In this document: in pieces, positions 5,902-14,007 of the stretch
Layout: every line of letters starts with the position of its first letter
How positions within the stretch are numbered: the first letter of the stretch is position 1
Assembly (NCBI GenBank): GCA_903891735.1
Contig: CAITFQ010000036.1
Coordinates: 1 to 16,514, forward strand
Reading direction: 5' to 3'
Source: Candidatus Uhrbacteria bacterium
GTDB taxonomy: Bacteria; Patescibacteriota; Patescibacteriia; UBA9934
Length of the DNA: 16,514 nucleotides
Notes under the pieces: generated by a model
Databases searched by the model: none
What the model saw: the letters and a program-made list of their open reading frames with translations, nothing else
What the model was told of the DNA's origin: nothing
Program-made: the position numbers and the translations under genes

Positions 5902-7017
5902 ATGCGGGTAGCTTTCGTCCACGATCATCTTATCCAATCAGGCGGCGCTGAGCGTGTTTTAGCCACTCTCCAGGCCATGTGGCCTGACGCCCCCACCTAC
6001 ACTTTGGCCTACGACAAATCCGCCATGGCCCCAGAATTCGGCCATCGCACTATCCGCACCTCCTTCTTGCAACGCTTGCCCGGCGGCTTAAACAAACTCC
6101 GCTGGTACTTGCCCCTCATGCCCACCGCCACCGAAAGCTATGACCTCTCACAATTCGACGTCGTCATCAGCAGTTGCAGCGCTTTCGCTAAGGGCGTTAT
6201 TACTAGCGACCACACCATTCACATTTGCTATTGCCACACCCCCACCCGCTACCTCTGGAGCGACTCTTTAAGCTACGTCGAGGAACTGCACGTCCCCAGC
6301 TTCATCAAGCGTCTGCTGCCTATCATGTTCACCTGGCTCCGTTTGTGGGACAAAGCTGCCGCCGAGCGGGTCGACTTTTTCGTCGCCAACTCTGAGGCTG
6401 TCAAACAACGCATCACTAAATACTACCGTCGCGACAGCACCGTTATTCATCCGCCAGTTACCGTCGACAAATTCCACATCAGCGACGCTCCTAAAAAATA
6501 CTTCCTCATCGGCGGCCGTTTAGTCGCCTACAAACGCTTCGATCTGGTCGTTCAAGCCTTCACCAAACTCGGTCTTCCCCTCAAAATCTTTGGCTCCGGC
6601 CCCGCCGAAGCTGCTCTCCGCCAAATGGCCGGTACCAACGTAGAATTCTTGGGCCGCGTCAGCGACGACGAACGCGTCAAACTCTTTGAAAACGCCATTG
6701 CCTTCCTGCACCCCCACGAAGAAGACTTTGGCATCACCGCGGTCGAAAGCATGGCCGCTGGCCGCCCTGTTATCGCCTACCGCCGTGGTGGAGCCCTGGA
6801 AACCGTCATCGACGGTGTCACCGGCACCCTCTTTGACGAACAAAGCTGGGAAGAAATTGCGGATCTAGTCCTTCGTTTTGACCACACCAAATTCGACCCT
6901 CAAACTATCCGCACTCACGCCCTCAAATTCAGTGACACCCTCTTCCGCCAAGTTTTCAAAGACTTCGTCACCCAAAAATGGGCAGCTCACAAGCAGGAGA
7001 ATCTGGGATTACTCTAG
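5902..7017 (+). CDS. glycosyltransferase family 4, WbaZ-like
   Basis: This 371-aa GT-B fold enzyme would transfer a sugar, plausibly mannose, from a nucleotide sugar to the growing lipid-linked glycan on the cytoplasmic face. The N-terminal domain begins with HDHLIQSGGAERVL (GGAER at 14-18). HTPTRYLW (112-119) is typical of WbaZ-type mannosyltransferases. The C-terminal GT4 domain has GGRLVAYKR (204-212) and the retaining-type E-x7-E signature in EEDFGITAVE (273-282), followed by SMAAGRPVIAYRRGG. It lies 6 nt after the sugar transferase and is almost surely co-transcribed. Donor and acceptor are inference from family likeness. Confidence 0.9.
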   Translation: MRVAFVHDHLIQSGGAERVLATLQAMWPDAPTYTLAYDKSAMAPEFGHRTIRTSFLQRLPGGLNKLRWYLPLMPTATESYDLSQFDVVISSCSAFAKGVITSDHTIHICYCHTPTRYLWSDSLSYVEELHVPSFIKRLLPIMFTWLRLWDKAAAERVDFFVANSEAVKQRITKYYRRDSTVIHPPVTVDKFHISDAPKKYFLIGGRLVAYKRFDLVVQAFTKLGLPLKIFGSGPAEAALRQMAGTNVEFLGRVSDDERVKLFENAIAFLHPHEEDFGITAVESMAAGRPVIAYRRGGALETVIDGVTGTLFDEQSWEEIADLVLRFDHTKFDPQTIRTHALKFSDTLFRQVFKDFVTQKWAAHKQENLGLL

Positions 7018-7027
7018 CCAAAAATCG

Positions 7028-7212
7028 TTAGTGAACCAGAAGTCTTGTAGAGCGACGATGGTCAGCGAAGACGAGTGGTGCGTCCTACGACGAGTCGAAA
7101 GGCCGACCCGAGAAAAGTTGCCGGAGATTGCGTCGGAGGATCAGCAACGAGGCAGTAATGTCTACTTTTCTGGGCTGAGGCCTTGAGCGAGGAGTGGGAC
7201 CACCCGAGTCTC
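7028..7212 (+). repeat. structured intergenic element, copy A
   Basis: This 255-nt spacer has no convincing ORF but strong fold potential. TTAGTGA (7028-7034) and CTTGTAGAGCG (7044-7054) match copy B in the same order. GTGGT (7075-7079) pairs with ACCAC (7199-7203), and TCCT (7083-7086) or CCTAC (7084-7088) pairs with AGGA (7190-7193) or GTGGG (7194-7198). AAGGCC (7099-7104) pairs with GGCCTT (7179-7184), continuing inward as CCC with GGG and AGAAAA with TTTTCT (7107-7116, 7166-7174). The apical part has GTTGC with GCAAC. The core 7101-7182 is nearly the same as 15794-15875. No T-tract follows. Confidence 0.72.
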
Positions 7213-7229
7213 GCGCTGACGTGAGACTC
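7206..7229. other. perfect inverted repeat
   Basis: GAGTCTC (7206-7212) and GAGACTC (7223-7229) are perfect complements. The stem can extend inward through three more positions, one of them G-T. It lies between element A and the REP-like repeat. It has no T-tract and may be a separate hairpin or the 3' end of the element. Confidence 0.55.
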
Positions 7230-7234
7230 ATACG

Positions 7235-7264
7235 CAAGATTGCTTCGCTGATGCTCGCAATGAC
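7235..7264. repeat. REP-like 30-bp palindromic repeat, copy 1
   Basis: This 30-bp sequence begins CAAGATTGCTTCGCTGA and ends GCTCGCAATGAC. It differs by one base from 14169-14198. ATTGC pairs with GCAAT, and the centre can add GC pairs. Its reverse complement belongs to a widely recurring bacterial intergenic repeat type (GTCATTGCGAG...GCGAAGCAATC), known from many unrelated genomes. It ends 8 bp before the next start codon. Confidence 0.75.
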
Positions 7265-7272
7265 TAATAAAT

Positions 7273-8421
7273 ATGAGAATCGCCATCGACATTCGTCATC
7301 TTACACATCCTCACCTCTCTGGCGTCGGCCTTTACACCGTCAATCTTATTCGCGCCCTCGCCCGTCTCGCCCCCGCCGTCGAGTTCGTTCTCTTCGCCAG
7401 CGGTAGCCGAGCAACGCTCGCCCGCTTACCCAATCTCGAAGCCCCCAACATCACCCTCGTTAAAAAACAAATCCCCAATCGCCTACTCTTTGCCTTACTA
7501 AAACTCCCTGGTGGCCCCAGCCTCGAGTCTTTCTTGCCAAAACCCGTCGACTGCTGGCTCTTCCCTGACGCCAACATCATCCGCACGAACCTCCCCTACG
7601 CCCTCACCGTCCACGATTTATCGGCGCACATTTTTCCCCAATTTTTCACCTGGAAAGATCGACTCCGTAACCGCGTTGCCGGCCTCCAACAACTCACCGC
7701 TCAAGCTCATGTCTTACTAGCCGTTTCGCACAGCACCAAACAAGACCTCATCACCAAGTGGTCCATCGAACCTAAAAAAATTACTGTTACTCATCTTGGC
7801 GTAGCTTCTCAATTCACTCCCCATGTTGCCCCGAGCGACACCAATTACCAGCGTGGTTACGGCTTAAACGGTCCTTACATTCTAGCCCTTGGCACCCAAG
7901 AACCCCGTAAAAACCTAGATAGCGTTATCGCTGCCTTCAATGCTCTCCGCGCCAATTCAAAACATAAACTAAAACTGGCCATCGGCGGTGCAGCGGGCTG
8001 GAAGTATCAATCTATCCTTACTGCCGCTAAGAATTCCCCTTATTCCAACGACATTATTTTCTTAGGCTACATTCACGAAAAACATAAACCAGCCATTTAT
8101 CGCGGCGCGTCGGCCTTTCTCTTCCCCTCATTTTATGAAGGCTTCGGTTTACCCGTACTCGAAGCCATGGCTTGCGGTACGCCGGTTATTACAAGCAACC
8201 GCAGCTCTCTCCCCGAGTTAACTAGCCAAGCCGCGCTTCTCATCGACCCTCTCAACACCAATGATCTCACTCACGCCTTAGCCGAGCTCATCTCATCCTC
8301 AACCCTCCAAAAACATCTCTCAACCCAAGGCCTCATTCGCGCCCGCCAATTTTCCTGGGACAAAACCGCCCTACAAACTCTTAATGCTCTCAAATCCATC
8401 GTTCCTTATTCAGCCACATAA
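7273..8421 (+). CDS. glycosyltransferase family 4
   Basis: This 382-aa GT-B enzyme probably adds a further sugar to the lipid-linked glycan or another surface polymer. The N-terminal domain opens with MRIAIDIRHL and a glycine loop, SGVGLYT (16-22). TVHDLSAHIFPQF (112-124) and VSHSTKQDL (151-159) are typical of the mannosyltransferase-like GT4 branch. The C-terminal domain has LGTQEPRKN (206-214) and E-x7-E in EGFGLPVLE (289-297), followed by AMACGTPV. I chose the ATG at 7273 because the family motif starts there. There is no Shine-Dalgarno site, only AT-rich sequence (TAATAAAT). It is separated from the upstream glycosyltransferase by element A and a REP-like repeat. Its 3' end overlaps the convergent DUF11 gene by 16 bp. 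Confidence 0.9.
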   Translation: MRIAIDIRHLTHPHLSGVGLYTVNLIRALARLAPAVEFVLFASGSRATLARLPNLEAPNITLVKKQIPNRLLFALLKLPGGPSLESFLPKPVDCWLFPDANIIRTNLPYALTVHDLSAHIFPQFFTWKDRLRNRVAGLQQLTAQAHVLLAVSHSTKQDLITKWSIEPKKITVTHLGVASQFTPHVAPSDTNYQRGYGLNGPYILALGTQEPRKNLDSVIAAFNALRANSKHKLKLAIGGAAGWKYQSILTAAKNSPYSNDIIFLGYIHEKHKPAIYRGASAFLFPSFYEGFGLPVLEAMACGTPVITSNRSSLPELTSQAALLIDPLNTNDLTHALAELISSSTLQKHLSTQGLIRARQFSWDKTALQTLNALKSIVPYSAT

Positions 8422-10238
8422 CCCTTACCCGCCACGCCGTCATCGCCGGAACATTCCGTCGTCAAAATGTCCCCCGTCTGCTGCAAGGACGACTTAGTAA
8501 CATCATCCGTCGCCCGGAAAGCACTGCCCGATAACAACTTCATAAACGTACCCGCGTCACTCACCTCTGGCGTCACACTGACCTCAAAATTGGCCGTCAC
8601 TGCCGTTGTGGCCGCGGGCAAACTAGCCACTGTCCAAGTAATGACCCTAGACTGGTCGTCATAACTGACCGTCCCCGTATCAGTCGCCGTAACGCTTTGC
8701 CAAGCTACGCCTGGTGGCAAAGTCGCGGAGACTCGTACCCCGTCCAGAGCGTGCAAAGTATTACTCACACTCCACAGCAAATTATATTGCGTCTGCTGGC
8801 CTACCTTAGGCGGCAAAGACCCAGTTCCTACCGGTGCTCCTGCTGCATTAAAGTAACGCGCCGCAGCTGTGAAATGCGTATCTGAATTCAAGGTAATCGT
8901 CAGCGGCTGGCTACTAATCGTCACCCCGTTCACGCTAGCATGCACCACCACCGTCCAAGTTTGCGCTTGACCGCTAGCCACACTGGCCGCCACCGGGAAA
9001 ATCAAATTCTTAACCTTACTATCTTGCGGCTGCAAAGTCCCCACCGTTTTCGCGTCATAGGCAATACCATCCGGCGTCAACTTACCGCCATCAAGCGTTG
9101 CCTGCTGCCAGTCAATCGGTATCTTCGCGTCTGCCACGGCTGCAAAATCAACCAACAAACTAACATTACTAGCCGCTGTCTCGCTCGTATTCTCATAACC
9201 AACCGTCAACCGCAGCGGATCTCCGGGATCTAATGTCAAACTACCCGTTGCCCCATTACCCACCAAACTCAGCCGTAAGCCATTACCCACAATATTAGTG
9301 AACACACTCGCTTGGCCCTGCACCATCGTGACATCGCCGAGCTTTGTACTGACCTTACCAATCAATTGCCCAACATCAGTTGCTTCTGCGGACCACGATC
9401 CGTGCAACGTAATCACTTGCGTAGCTTGCGGCGCCAATTCATCCAACGCCCAAACCACCGGCCCGGCCGCCGTTAACACTGGATCACTAGTCGCGATCAC
9501 AAAACCACTTGGCACCGTCATTTCCGCCTGCAAATTAGGCGACGCTAACTCGCCATTATTTGTTAAAGTCAACTTATAATCAATCATCTCCCCCGGTGAC
9601 GCTTTATCTGGCCCTGTCAGCACCACCCCAATATTACTCGTCTGACTACTCACGGACGCTGTCGCCACCGCATCAAAATCAGCATTAAAATTAGCTGGCC
9701 GGTAAGTCGCCAAAGCCTGCACCGTATTTGTCCCCGGCACCGTCGACAGCCACGTCCCCTGCAAATCAACCTCGCCTTCACCACCGGTCGGCACACTACC
9801 AATCGTAAAAATCAAACTCTTAGCATCTGTCGGCACCGGCGTTAGCACCGTTGGCACAAAACCAATCGGCACATTGGCATCAATCACCAAATTAGCCAAC
9901 GGCACGCGCCCTTCATTTTTATAATGAATTTTGACTTCGGCTGAAGTACCACTGGCCACCTCATCAGGCACCTCAATCTGCAAAGTCAACGGATCAGTTT
10001 TAGCTGTCGCAAAAAACTTCATGTAGACCAAAAAACCAACCAGCGCCAAAGCCGCTACTACCAACAAACTAAGCACCACGCCCGACAATATTCTGGTCAC
10101 TCGCGAACCAGCTTGATCAAGTTTAGCCAAATCATCACGTTCCTCCCCATAAATCGCCGCCAAACCAGCATCTACCGCCCGGGCTTCTTCAGCCGGCGTC
10201 GTCCCCTTCACTTGGTCGACCTGGCGCTTCTTTTTCAT
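8406..10238 (-). CDS. membrane-anchored DUF11-type repeat protein
   Basis: The protein is 610 aa. A charged cytoplasmic N-terminus of about 46 residues precedes one membrane span (about 47-75, ILSGVVLSLLVVAALALVGF). The remaining 530 residues form an extracellular part made of repeated immunoglobulin-like beta domains of the DUF11 (PF01345) kind. Signs are recurring phrases such as LTLTNNGELASPNLQAEMTVPSGF, KIHYKNEGRVPLANLVIDANVP and SATLPPGVAW, each followed by a VxWxL/V strand. Such domains act as stalks or adhesive surface modules. It starts one base after the stop of the DUF4012 gene, so the two are translationally coupled and may work together in the envelope. The C-terminus has a lone Cys. 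No sorting signal is visible. The exact role is unknown. Confidence 0.87.
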   Translation of the reverse strand: MKKKRQVDQVKGTTPAEEARAVDAGLAAIYGEERDDLAKLDQAGSRVTRILSGVVLSLLVVAALALVGFLVYMKFFATAKTDPLTLQIEVPDEVASGTSAEVKIHYKNEGRVPLANLVIDANVPIGFVPTVLTPVPTDAKSLIFTIGSVPTGGEGEVDLQGTWLSTVPGTNTVQALATYRPANFNADFDAVATASVSSQTSNIGVVLTGPDKASPGEMIDYKLTLTNNGELASPNLQAEMTVPSGFVIATSDPVLTAAGPVVWALDELAPQATQVITLHGSWSAEATDVGQLIGKVSTKLGDVTMVQGQASVFTNIVGNGLRLSLVGNGATGSLTLDPGDPLRLTVGYENTSETAASNVSLLVDFAAVADAKIPIDWQQATLDGGKLTPDGIAYDAKTVGTLQPQDSKVKNLIFPVAASVASGQAQTWTVVVHASVNGVTISSQPLTITLNSDTHFTAAARYFNAAGAPVGTGSLPPKVGQQTQYNLLWSVSNTLHALDGVRVSATLPPGVAWQSVTATDTGTVSYDDQSRVITWTVASLPAATTAVTANFEVSVTPEVSDAGTFMKLLSGSAFRATDDVTKSSLQQTGDILTTECSGDDGVAGKGYVAE

Positions 10239-10239
10239 A

Positions 10240-12819
10240 TTAATTAACGCTAAGCAAAGCTCGGTAGAACTGATCCTGCGTGTTATCAGCCGTCACCACT
10301 GACTTGCCTAAGCCTTCCGTCGACGACCACACCACCCCAATCTTTTGCGGCAAATCAAGGGTCAACGACGTCTGTCGTGACTCCACCCCCGACTGTTTTT
10401 GCACCAACATCGTATACGGCAACGTCTTCCCCAAACCTAACTCCGTCTTAGCCAAACCAAACAACCCAGTACTCGCAGTCGGCGCCAAAGAAAACGGCAG
10501 CTTATAAGTCAGATGCACCACCTGCGTCTCACCCGGCGCCGTTTGCATCCAATTTCCGAACACTGTCTTGCCTTGCTCATTCCACACATCAGTCCCGGTC
10601 ACCAAATCCTTACTGACCCCGGTCATGGCCAAACTCAAATCCTCGTCCGTCTGCAGCGGCACGTCAGAAGACTTAAACAACGACTCATCTGGCACCTCAA
10701 AGCCATCAGCATTCAACAACTGACTCCCCGAAGGTACATACAAGCGCAAATAATCCACGTTATTGCGGCCACTAAACACCGCCTCTGGCATGCCGTGATG
10801 GATCTTAGTAATCGTCACCTTGTCGACCACACTCCCGTCATCCGCCACATCCGCCACCACGTCGACCTGCTGCTCAATCACACCATCCGTCTTACCGCCA
10901 CCCAAGTTGGTGTCCACCACCATCAAATAATCCCCTGCCGTACTCTTCACGGCTCCAGTCCAGCCCAAACTATTCATCGCCGCCTGCAGCTCATTATTAT
11001 CAAAGTAAACTTGAATATCTTTATCGTGCAGCCCTTGTCCGACCACATCAAGCATCGCCAAGAACGTTGGCATATCCGCCTTAGTCATCTTATCCAAGAG
11101 TAACGGCGCCAAGTCACTCAAAAATGCTTTTGGCGTATTAAGCGTCGGATCAGCATCAATCTCCACCGCCTTTTCCGTTTCAAACAGAAAGTTCTCAGCA
11201 TCCACCGTCACTCCATAATCAGGCAAAGCAATCGGTCCAGTCAACGCCAGCAACTTGGTAATAAAAGTTGCATTAACCGCCAACACCCCATCCGTCGACG
11301 GGCCGCCGGCATGCTCATAAAACCACTGGAACTTCTTAGCCGACGTCGGGAAGTCCGGAAACCAATTAGCGTCCTGCATCTCCCAGCGCGCCTTCAACAG
11401 CTGCAACGGTCCTGGCGCCTCAACAAACTTCGTCAACTGACCTTCTACCGCATAAGTTCCGCCGCCCGGCACCTCCATCTTACTAATCGTCCCATGACTG
11501 ACGTCCATCTGGGCAAAACTCCCAATAAACCCACCCGTTGGCCGGAGTTCCGTATTATTTTGAAACGCCACTAAATAACGCATGTCTCCTTGTGCGCCCA
11601 GCATCGTGGCCAGTGCCTGCGAGAAAGTCAGGAACTCATGCAAGGCCGTGGCCAACTGTGGCACATAAGTCTGCAAATCTACCACCTTTTGCTGGTAATC
11701 AGCCGGTACTACCTTCGCATCAACCTCTTTCAAACCAGCCGCCGCTGCATCAACATGCGGGGCCATGGCACTCACCGCCGTCGTCAATAACGCTAACTTG
11801 GCCACCACATCCGTCGACTCCTTACCACCCACACTATCCGCCGCTGTACTCATGGTCTGCGCCACCGTCGACAGCTCTCGTCCAGCCGTAATCAGGCCCT
11901 TCACCGAGTTAAGAGTCCTATCAGTCTGTGGAATCACATTCACCACAGCTACGACCGATGACTGCATCGTATCAAGCTTAGCTTGAGCATCAGCAAACTG
12001 TGCCGCTGCTCGCGAAAACTCGTCCCCAGCTACATCGTATCTAGCCCCAGCCAAATCACTGGCCCCATGTCCAAATTCACCGAGCGCCGCCGTACTAGCC
12101 GCCTGAATCTCCGTCGCATCTGATTTAGCGGATCCAAAGGCCTGCAAAGCATGCAGCGGCAACACTAAAAGCATAGCTAAACCCGTAAACGCCGCCAACG
12201 CGCGCTGCCAACCCTGAGTCCGAGCCAAGCCAAAGCTGAACTTAGAGCCAACCAACGCTGAGCGTTGGTCGCGAACCAACAACCGAGCTGAGCTCGGCGC
12301 CACCACCTCAACCTCCTTACCTTCACCAACCTCATCGCTTCCAGCCAACAATTCCTGCAAACTAACTCTCGATGGCGCAAACGTCGGCCAAGTCAAAGCT
12401 GGAGTCGCCTTTCGCGGTCGCGCCTCACTAGCATCAAATGTCGGAATGTCGAGCATGACATCAGCCTCCGCTAACTGGCCACGCAACTCTTCCGTCGTCG
12501 TCAAAAATTCCGGCTGCTCAGCTTGACCCAAACTCGATCGAGCAAAGTCATCCTCGTCATCACCATCCAAAATCAAGCTCGCGGCCAAGGCCTCAATCCC
12601 ATTGGCCTGCAATAACGGCTGCACTTCACCCTCCCGCATCAACTTAATAATATACGGCGACGGCGCGCTGCCTATTCCCCGTTCCACTCGCACATGCTGC
12701 TCGCCATCCGTCCTAACCACCATCTGCAACACCACCGGCAAGGCATCATCAAACAAACCCGGCTTGAGCGCCGTTGGCTTATTCTTCGCCTGCTTAGATG
12801 ATTTTTTTAGCTGCGGCAT
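10240..12819 (-). CDS. DUF4012 domain membrane protein
   Basis: The protein is 859 aa. The N-terminal 190 residues are cytoplasmic and acidic, with a small folded part near residues 27-85. A membrane span follows at about 206-228 (ALAAFTGLAMLLVLPLHAL). Next is a coiled, Ala-rich helical stretch (about 235-410). The DUF4012 (PF13196) core comes after it, marked by YLVAFQNNTELRPTGGFIGS (about 415-434), WEMQDANWFPDFPTSA and a DGVLAVN segment. The C-terminal 250 residues are beta-rich. The family is common in CPR and Gram-positive bacteria, usually beside glycan genes. The NNxExRPTGGFIGS motif and its relation to LytR-CpsA-Psr-linked loci suggest a role in envelope glycan handling, but its biochemistry is not established. 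It overlaps the upstream glycosyltransferase gene by 26 bp. Confidence 0.9.
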   Translation of the reverse strand: MPQLKKSSKQAKNKPTALKPGLFDDALPVVLQMVVRTDGEQHVRVERGIGSAPSPYIIKLMREGEVQPLLQANGIEALAASLILDGDDEDDFARSSLGQAEQPEFLTTTEELRGQLAEADVMLDIPTFDASEARPRKATPALTWPTFAPSRVSLQELLAGSDEVGEGKEVEVVAPSSARLLVRDQRSALVGSKFSFGLARTQGWQRALAAFTGLAMLLVLPLHALQAFGSAKSDATEIQAASTAALGEFGHGASDLAGARYDVAGDEFSRAAAQFADAQAKLDTMQSSVVAVVNVIPQTDRTLNSVKGLITAGRELSTVAQTMSTAADSVGGKESTDVVAKLALLTTAVSAMAPHVDAAAAGLKEVDAKVVPADYQQKVVDLQTYVPQLATALHEFLTFSQALATMLGAQGDMRYLVAFQNNTELRPTGGFIGSFAQMDVSHGTISKMEVPGGGTYAVEGQLTKFVEAPGPLQLLKARWEMQDANWFPDFPTSAKKFQWFYEHAGGPSTDGVLAVNATFITKLLALTGPIALPDYGVTVDAENFLFETEKAVEIDADPTLNTPKAFLSDLAPLLLDKMTKADMPTFLAMLDVVGQGLHDKDIQVYFDNNELQAAMNSLGWTGAVKSTAGDYLMVVDTNLGGGKTDGVIEQQVDVVADVADDGSVVDKVTITKIHHGMPEAVFSGRNNVDYLRLYVPSGSQLLNADGFEVPDESLFKSSDVPLQTDEDLSLAMTGVSKDLVTGTDVWNEQGKTVFGNWMQTAPGETQVVHLTYKLPFSLAPTASTGLFGLAKTELGLGKTLPYTMLVQKQSGVESRQTSLTLDLPQKIGVVWSSTEGLGKSVVTADNTQDQFYRALLSVN

Positions 12820-13927
12820 AAATTTCTAAAGTCTTTTTGACTGTCTCTTCCCACTGGTAATTCCTCGCCCATTTCTTGCCCTCGTCACGTTCTTGCTCAC
12901 TTATTAAATCCCCCAACACGGCCAAATTCATTATTTCTACCAATCGCTGTTCATCATCAGGCTCAAAATACTTGGCGTGCTTACCTAACACTTCAGGAAT
13001 AGAGGAACTATTAGCGGCTGCCACCGGTGTCCCATGAGTCAAGGCTTCGAGCGGCGGAATGCCAAATCCTTCAATCCGCGAAGGGTAAATGAACAAATCC
13101 GCATGACTGTACATGGCCGCAATCTCCTCGTCTGTCGGGCAATCCACAAAGCGAATCGCATTCCCCGTTATGCCCAATTCATGGGCCTCAGCTTCCAGTC
13201 GCCGCGAGAAAACATCCCGCTTCCCCGCCAACACCAGCTGGACTGCCGGGTGCTCTCGGTGCAACCGCGCGAACGCCTCGAGCATAAAACTCAAGTTCTT
13301 GTGCGGATAAGCATTGCCGACGTACAAGAAATACGGCTCATACACCCCCAAATCGCGCAGACTCACCCGCTTGCTATCAAGCGCTGGCGTTACGCCATTA
13401 TGAATGACCGAAATCTTGGCCGACGCCACTCTAAAGTGCTTTAACAGTGACACTTTAGTAAATTCCGACACGGCAATAATCTGTCTGCTCTTGTAAATCG
13501 CACACTCTAACGCCAATCTGTGCCCGATCTGCTTGATCCCATGCAAAAAAGGATTATTCGTCGTCGCATGCGCCGACGCTTCATCTTCCAGCAGTATCAA
13601 GTCGTGAATGGTCACTACAAACGGCACCCTGGAAAAAATCGGCACATTCCAATGTGGATAATGCATCAGGTCGACACCAGCAGCCGCGACTTCTCGCCGC
13701 ATTACCACCTGCTCCGCCAAACTGTACCAAGGCACGTCTACTAACCGCTTACTAAAGCGCGGATTAGTAATCACACACTCATGAAAATTAGCTTTTCTCA
13801 AGAAAATTACGTAGCTATTCTGCTTGTCCACACGCTGTAAATGCGTGACTAACTCGGCGACATAGCGGCCTAACCCGCCACCGCCCGTTCGTGGACCGTA
13901 AAATCTTGCATCAATACCAATCCTCAT
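12794..13927 (-). CDS. glycosyltransferase family 4
   Basis: The protein is 377 aa from the ATG at 13927. A second in-frame ATG two codons upstream (13933) is less likely, because the extended -10 box ends at 13934 and transcription would begin at about 13927. MRIGIDARFYGPRTGGGGLGRY is the usual GT4 start with a Gly loop. VTIHDL (105-110) and VSEFTKVSLL (153-162) follow. The C-terminal domain has VGNAYPHKN (203-211) and E-x7-E in EGFGIPPLE (286-294), then ALTHGTPVAAA. It resembles mannosyltransferases of the MtfB type. It is the first gene of the minus-strand operon with the DUF4012 and DUF11 genes, which suggests that its product is handled or displayed by those membrane proteins. Confidence 0.9.
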   Translation of the reverse strand: MRIGIDARFYGPRTGGGGLGRYVAELVTHLQRVDKQNSYVIFLRKANFHECVITNPRFSKRLVDVPWYSLAEQVVMRREVAAAGVDLMHYPHWNVPIFSRVPFVVTIHDLILLEDEASAHATTNNPFLHGIKQIGHRLALECAIYKSRQIIAVSEFTKVSLLKHFRVASAKISVIHNGVTPALDSKRVSLRDLGVYEPYFLYVGNAYPHKNLSFMLEAFARLHREHPAVQLVLAGKRDVFSRRLEAEAHELGITGNAIRFVDCPTDEEIAAMYSHADLFIYPSRIEGFGIPPLEALTHGTPVAAANSSSIPEVLGKHAKYFEPDDEQRLVEIMNLAVLGDLISEQERDEGKKWARNYQWEETVKKTLEIYAAAKKII

Positions 13928-13933
13928 ACCCAT

Positions 13934-13942
13934 ATTTTACCA
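13934..13942 (-). promoter_or_regulatory. extended -10 promoter of the minus-strand operon
   Basis: Read on the minus strand, TGG is followed by TAAAAT (13939-13934), an extended -10 box. The seventh base after it is the A of the ATG at 13927, so the mRNA is predicted to be leaderless. No Shine-Dalgarno site precedes either candidate ATG. I see no clear -35. Confidence 0.6.
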
Positions 13943-14007
13943 CACCCTGGGGATAAATTGTGTGCAGTAATGTGCTAAGCTGTGTACAAATCTTGTTGAG
14001 CCTGAGC

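Noticed and set aside
6878..7186. 102-aa + strand frame extending into element A
   Set aside because: It begins inside the GT4 gene in another frame and ends within the structured element. It has no start signal or recognisable sequence.
7028..7203. Element A as a hammerhead-type ribozyme
   Set aside because: CGAAA and CTGAGG are present, but the required CTGAnGA core is absent and the helices are not in the needed three-way order.
7028..7212. Element A as an intrinsic terminator or a riboswitch
   Set aside because: No T-tract follows the helix, and its relatives sit in convergent and divergent spacers, which does not fit a 5' leader switch.
13944..13956. DnaA-box-like TTTATCCCC and replication origin
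   Set aside because: A single near match without clustered boxes, dnaA or dnaN. A similar single match near 2264 is also isolated.
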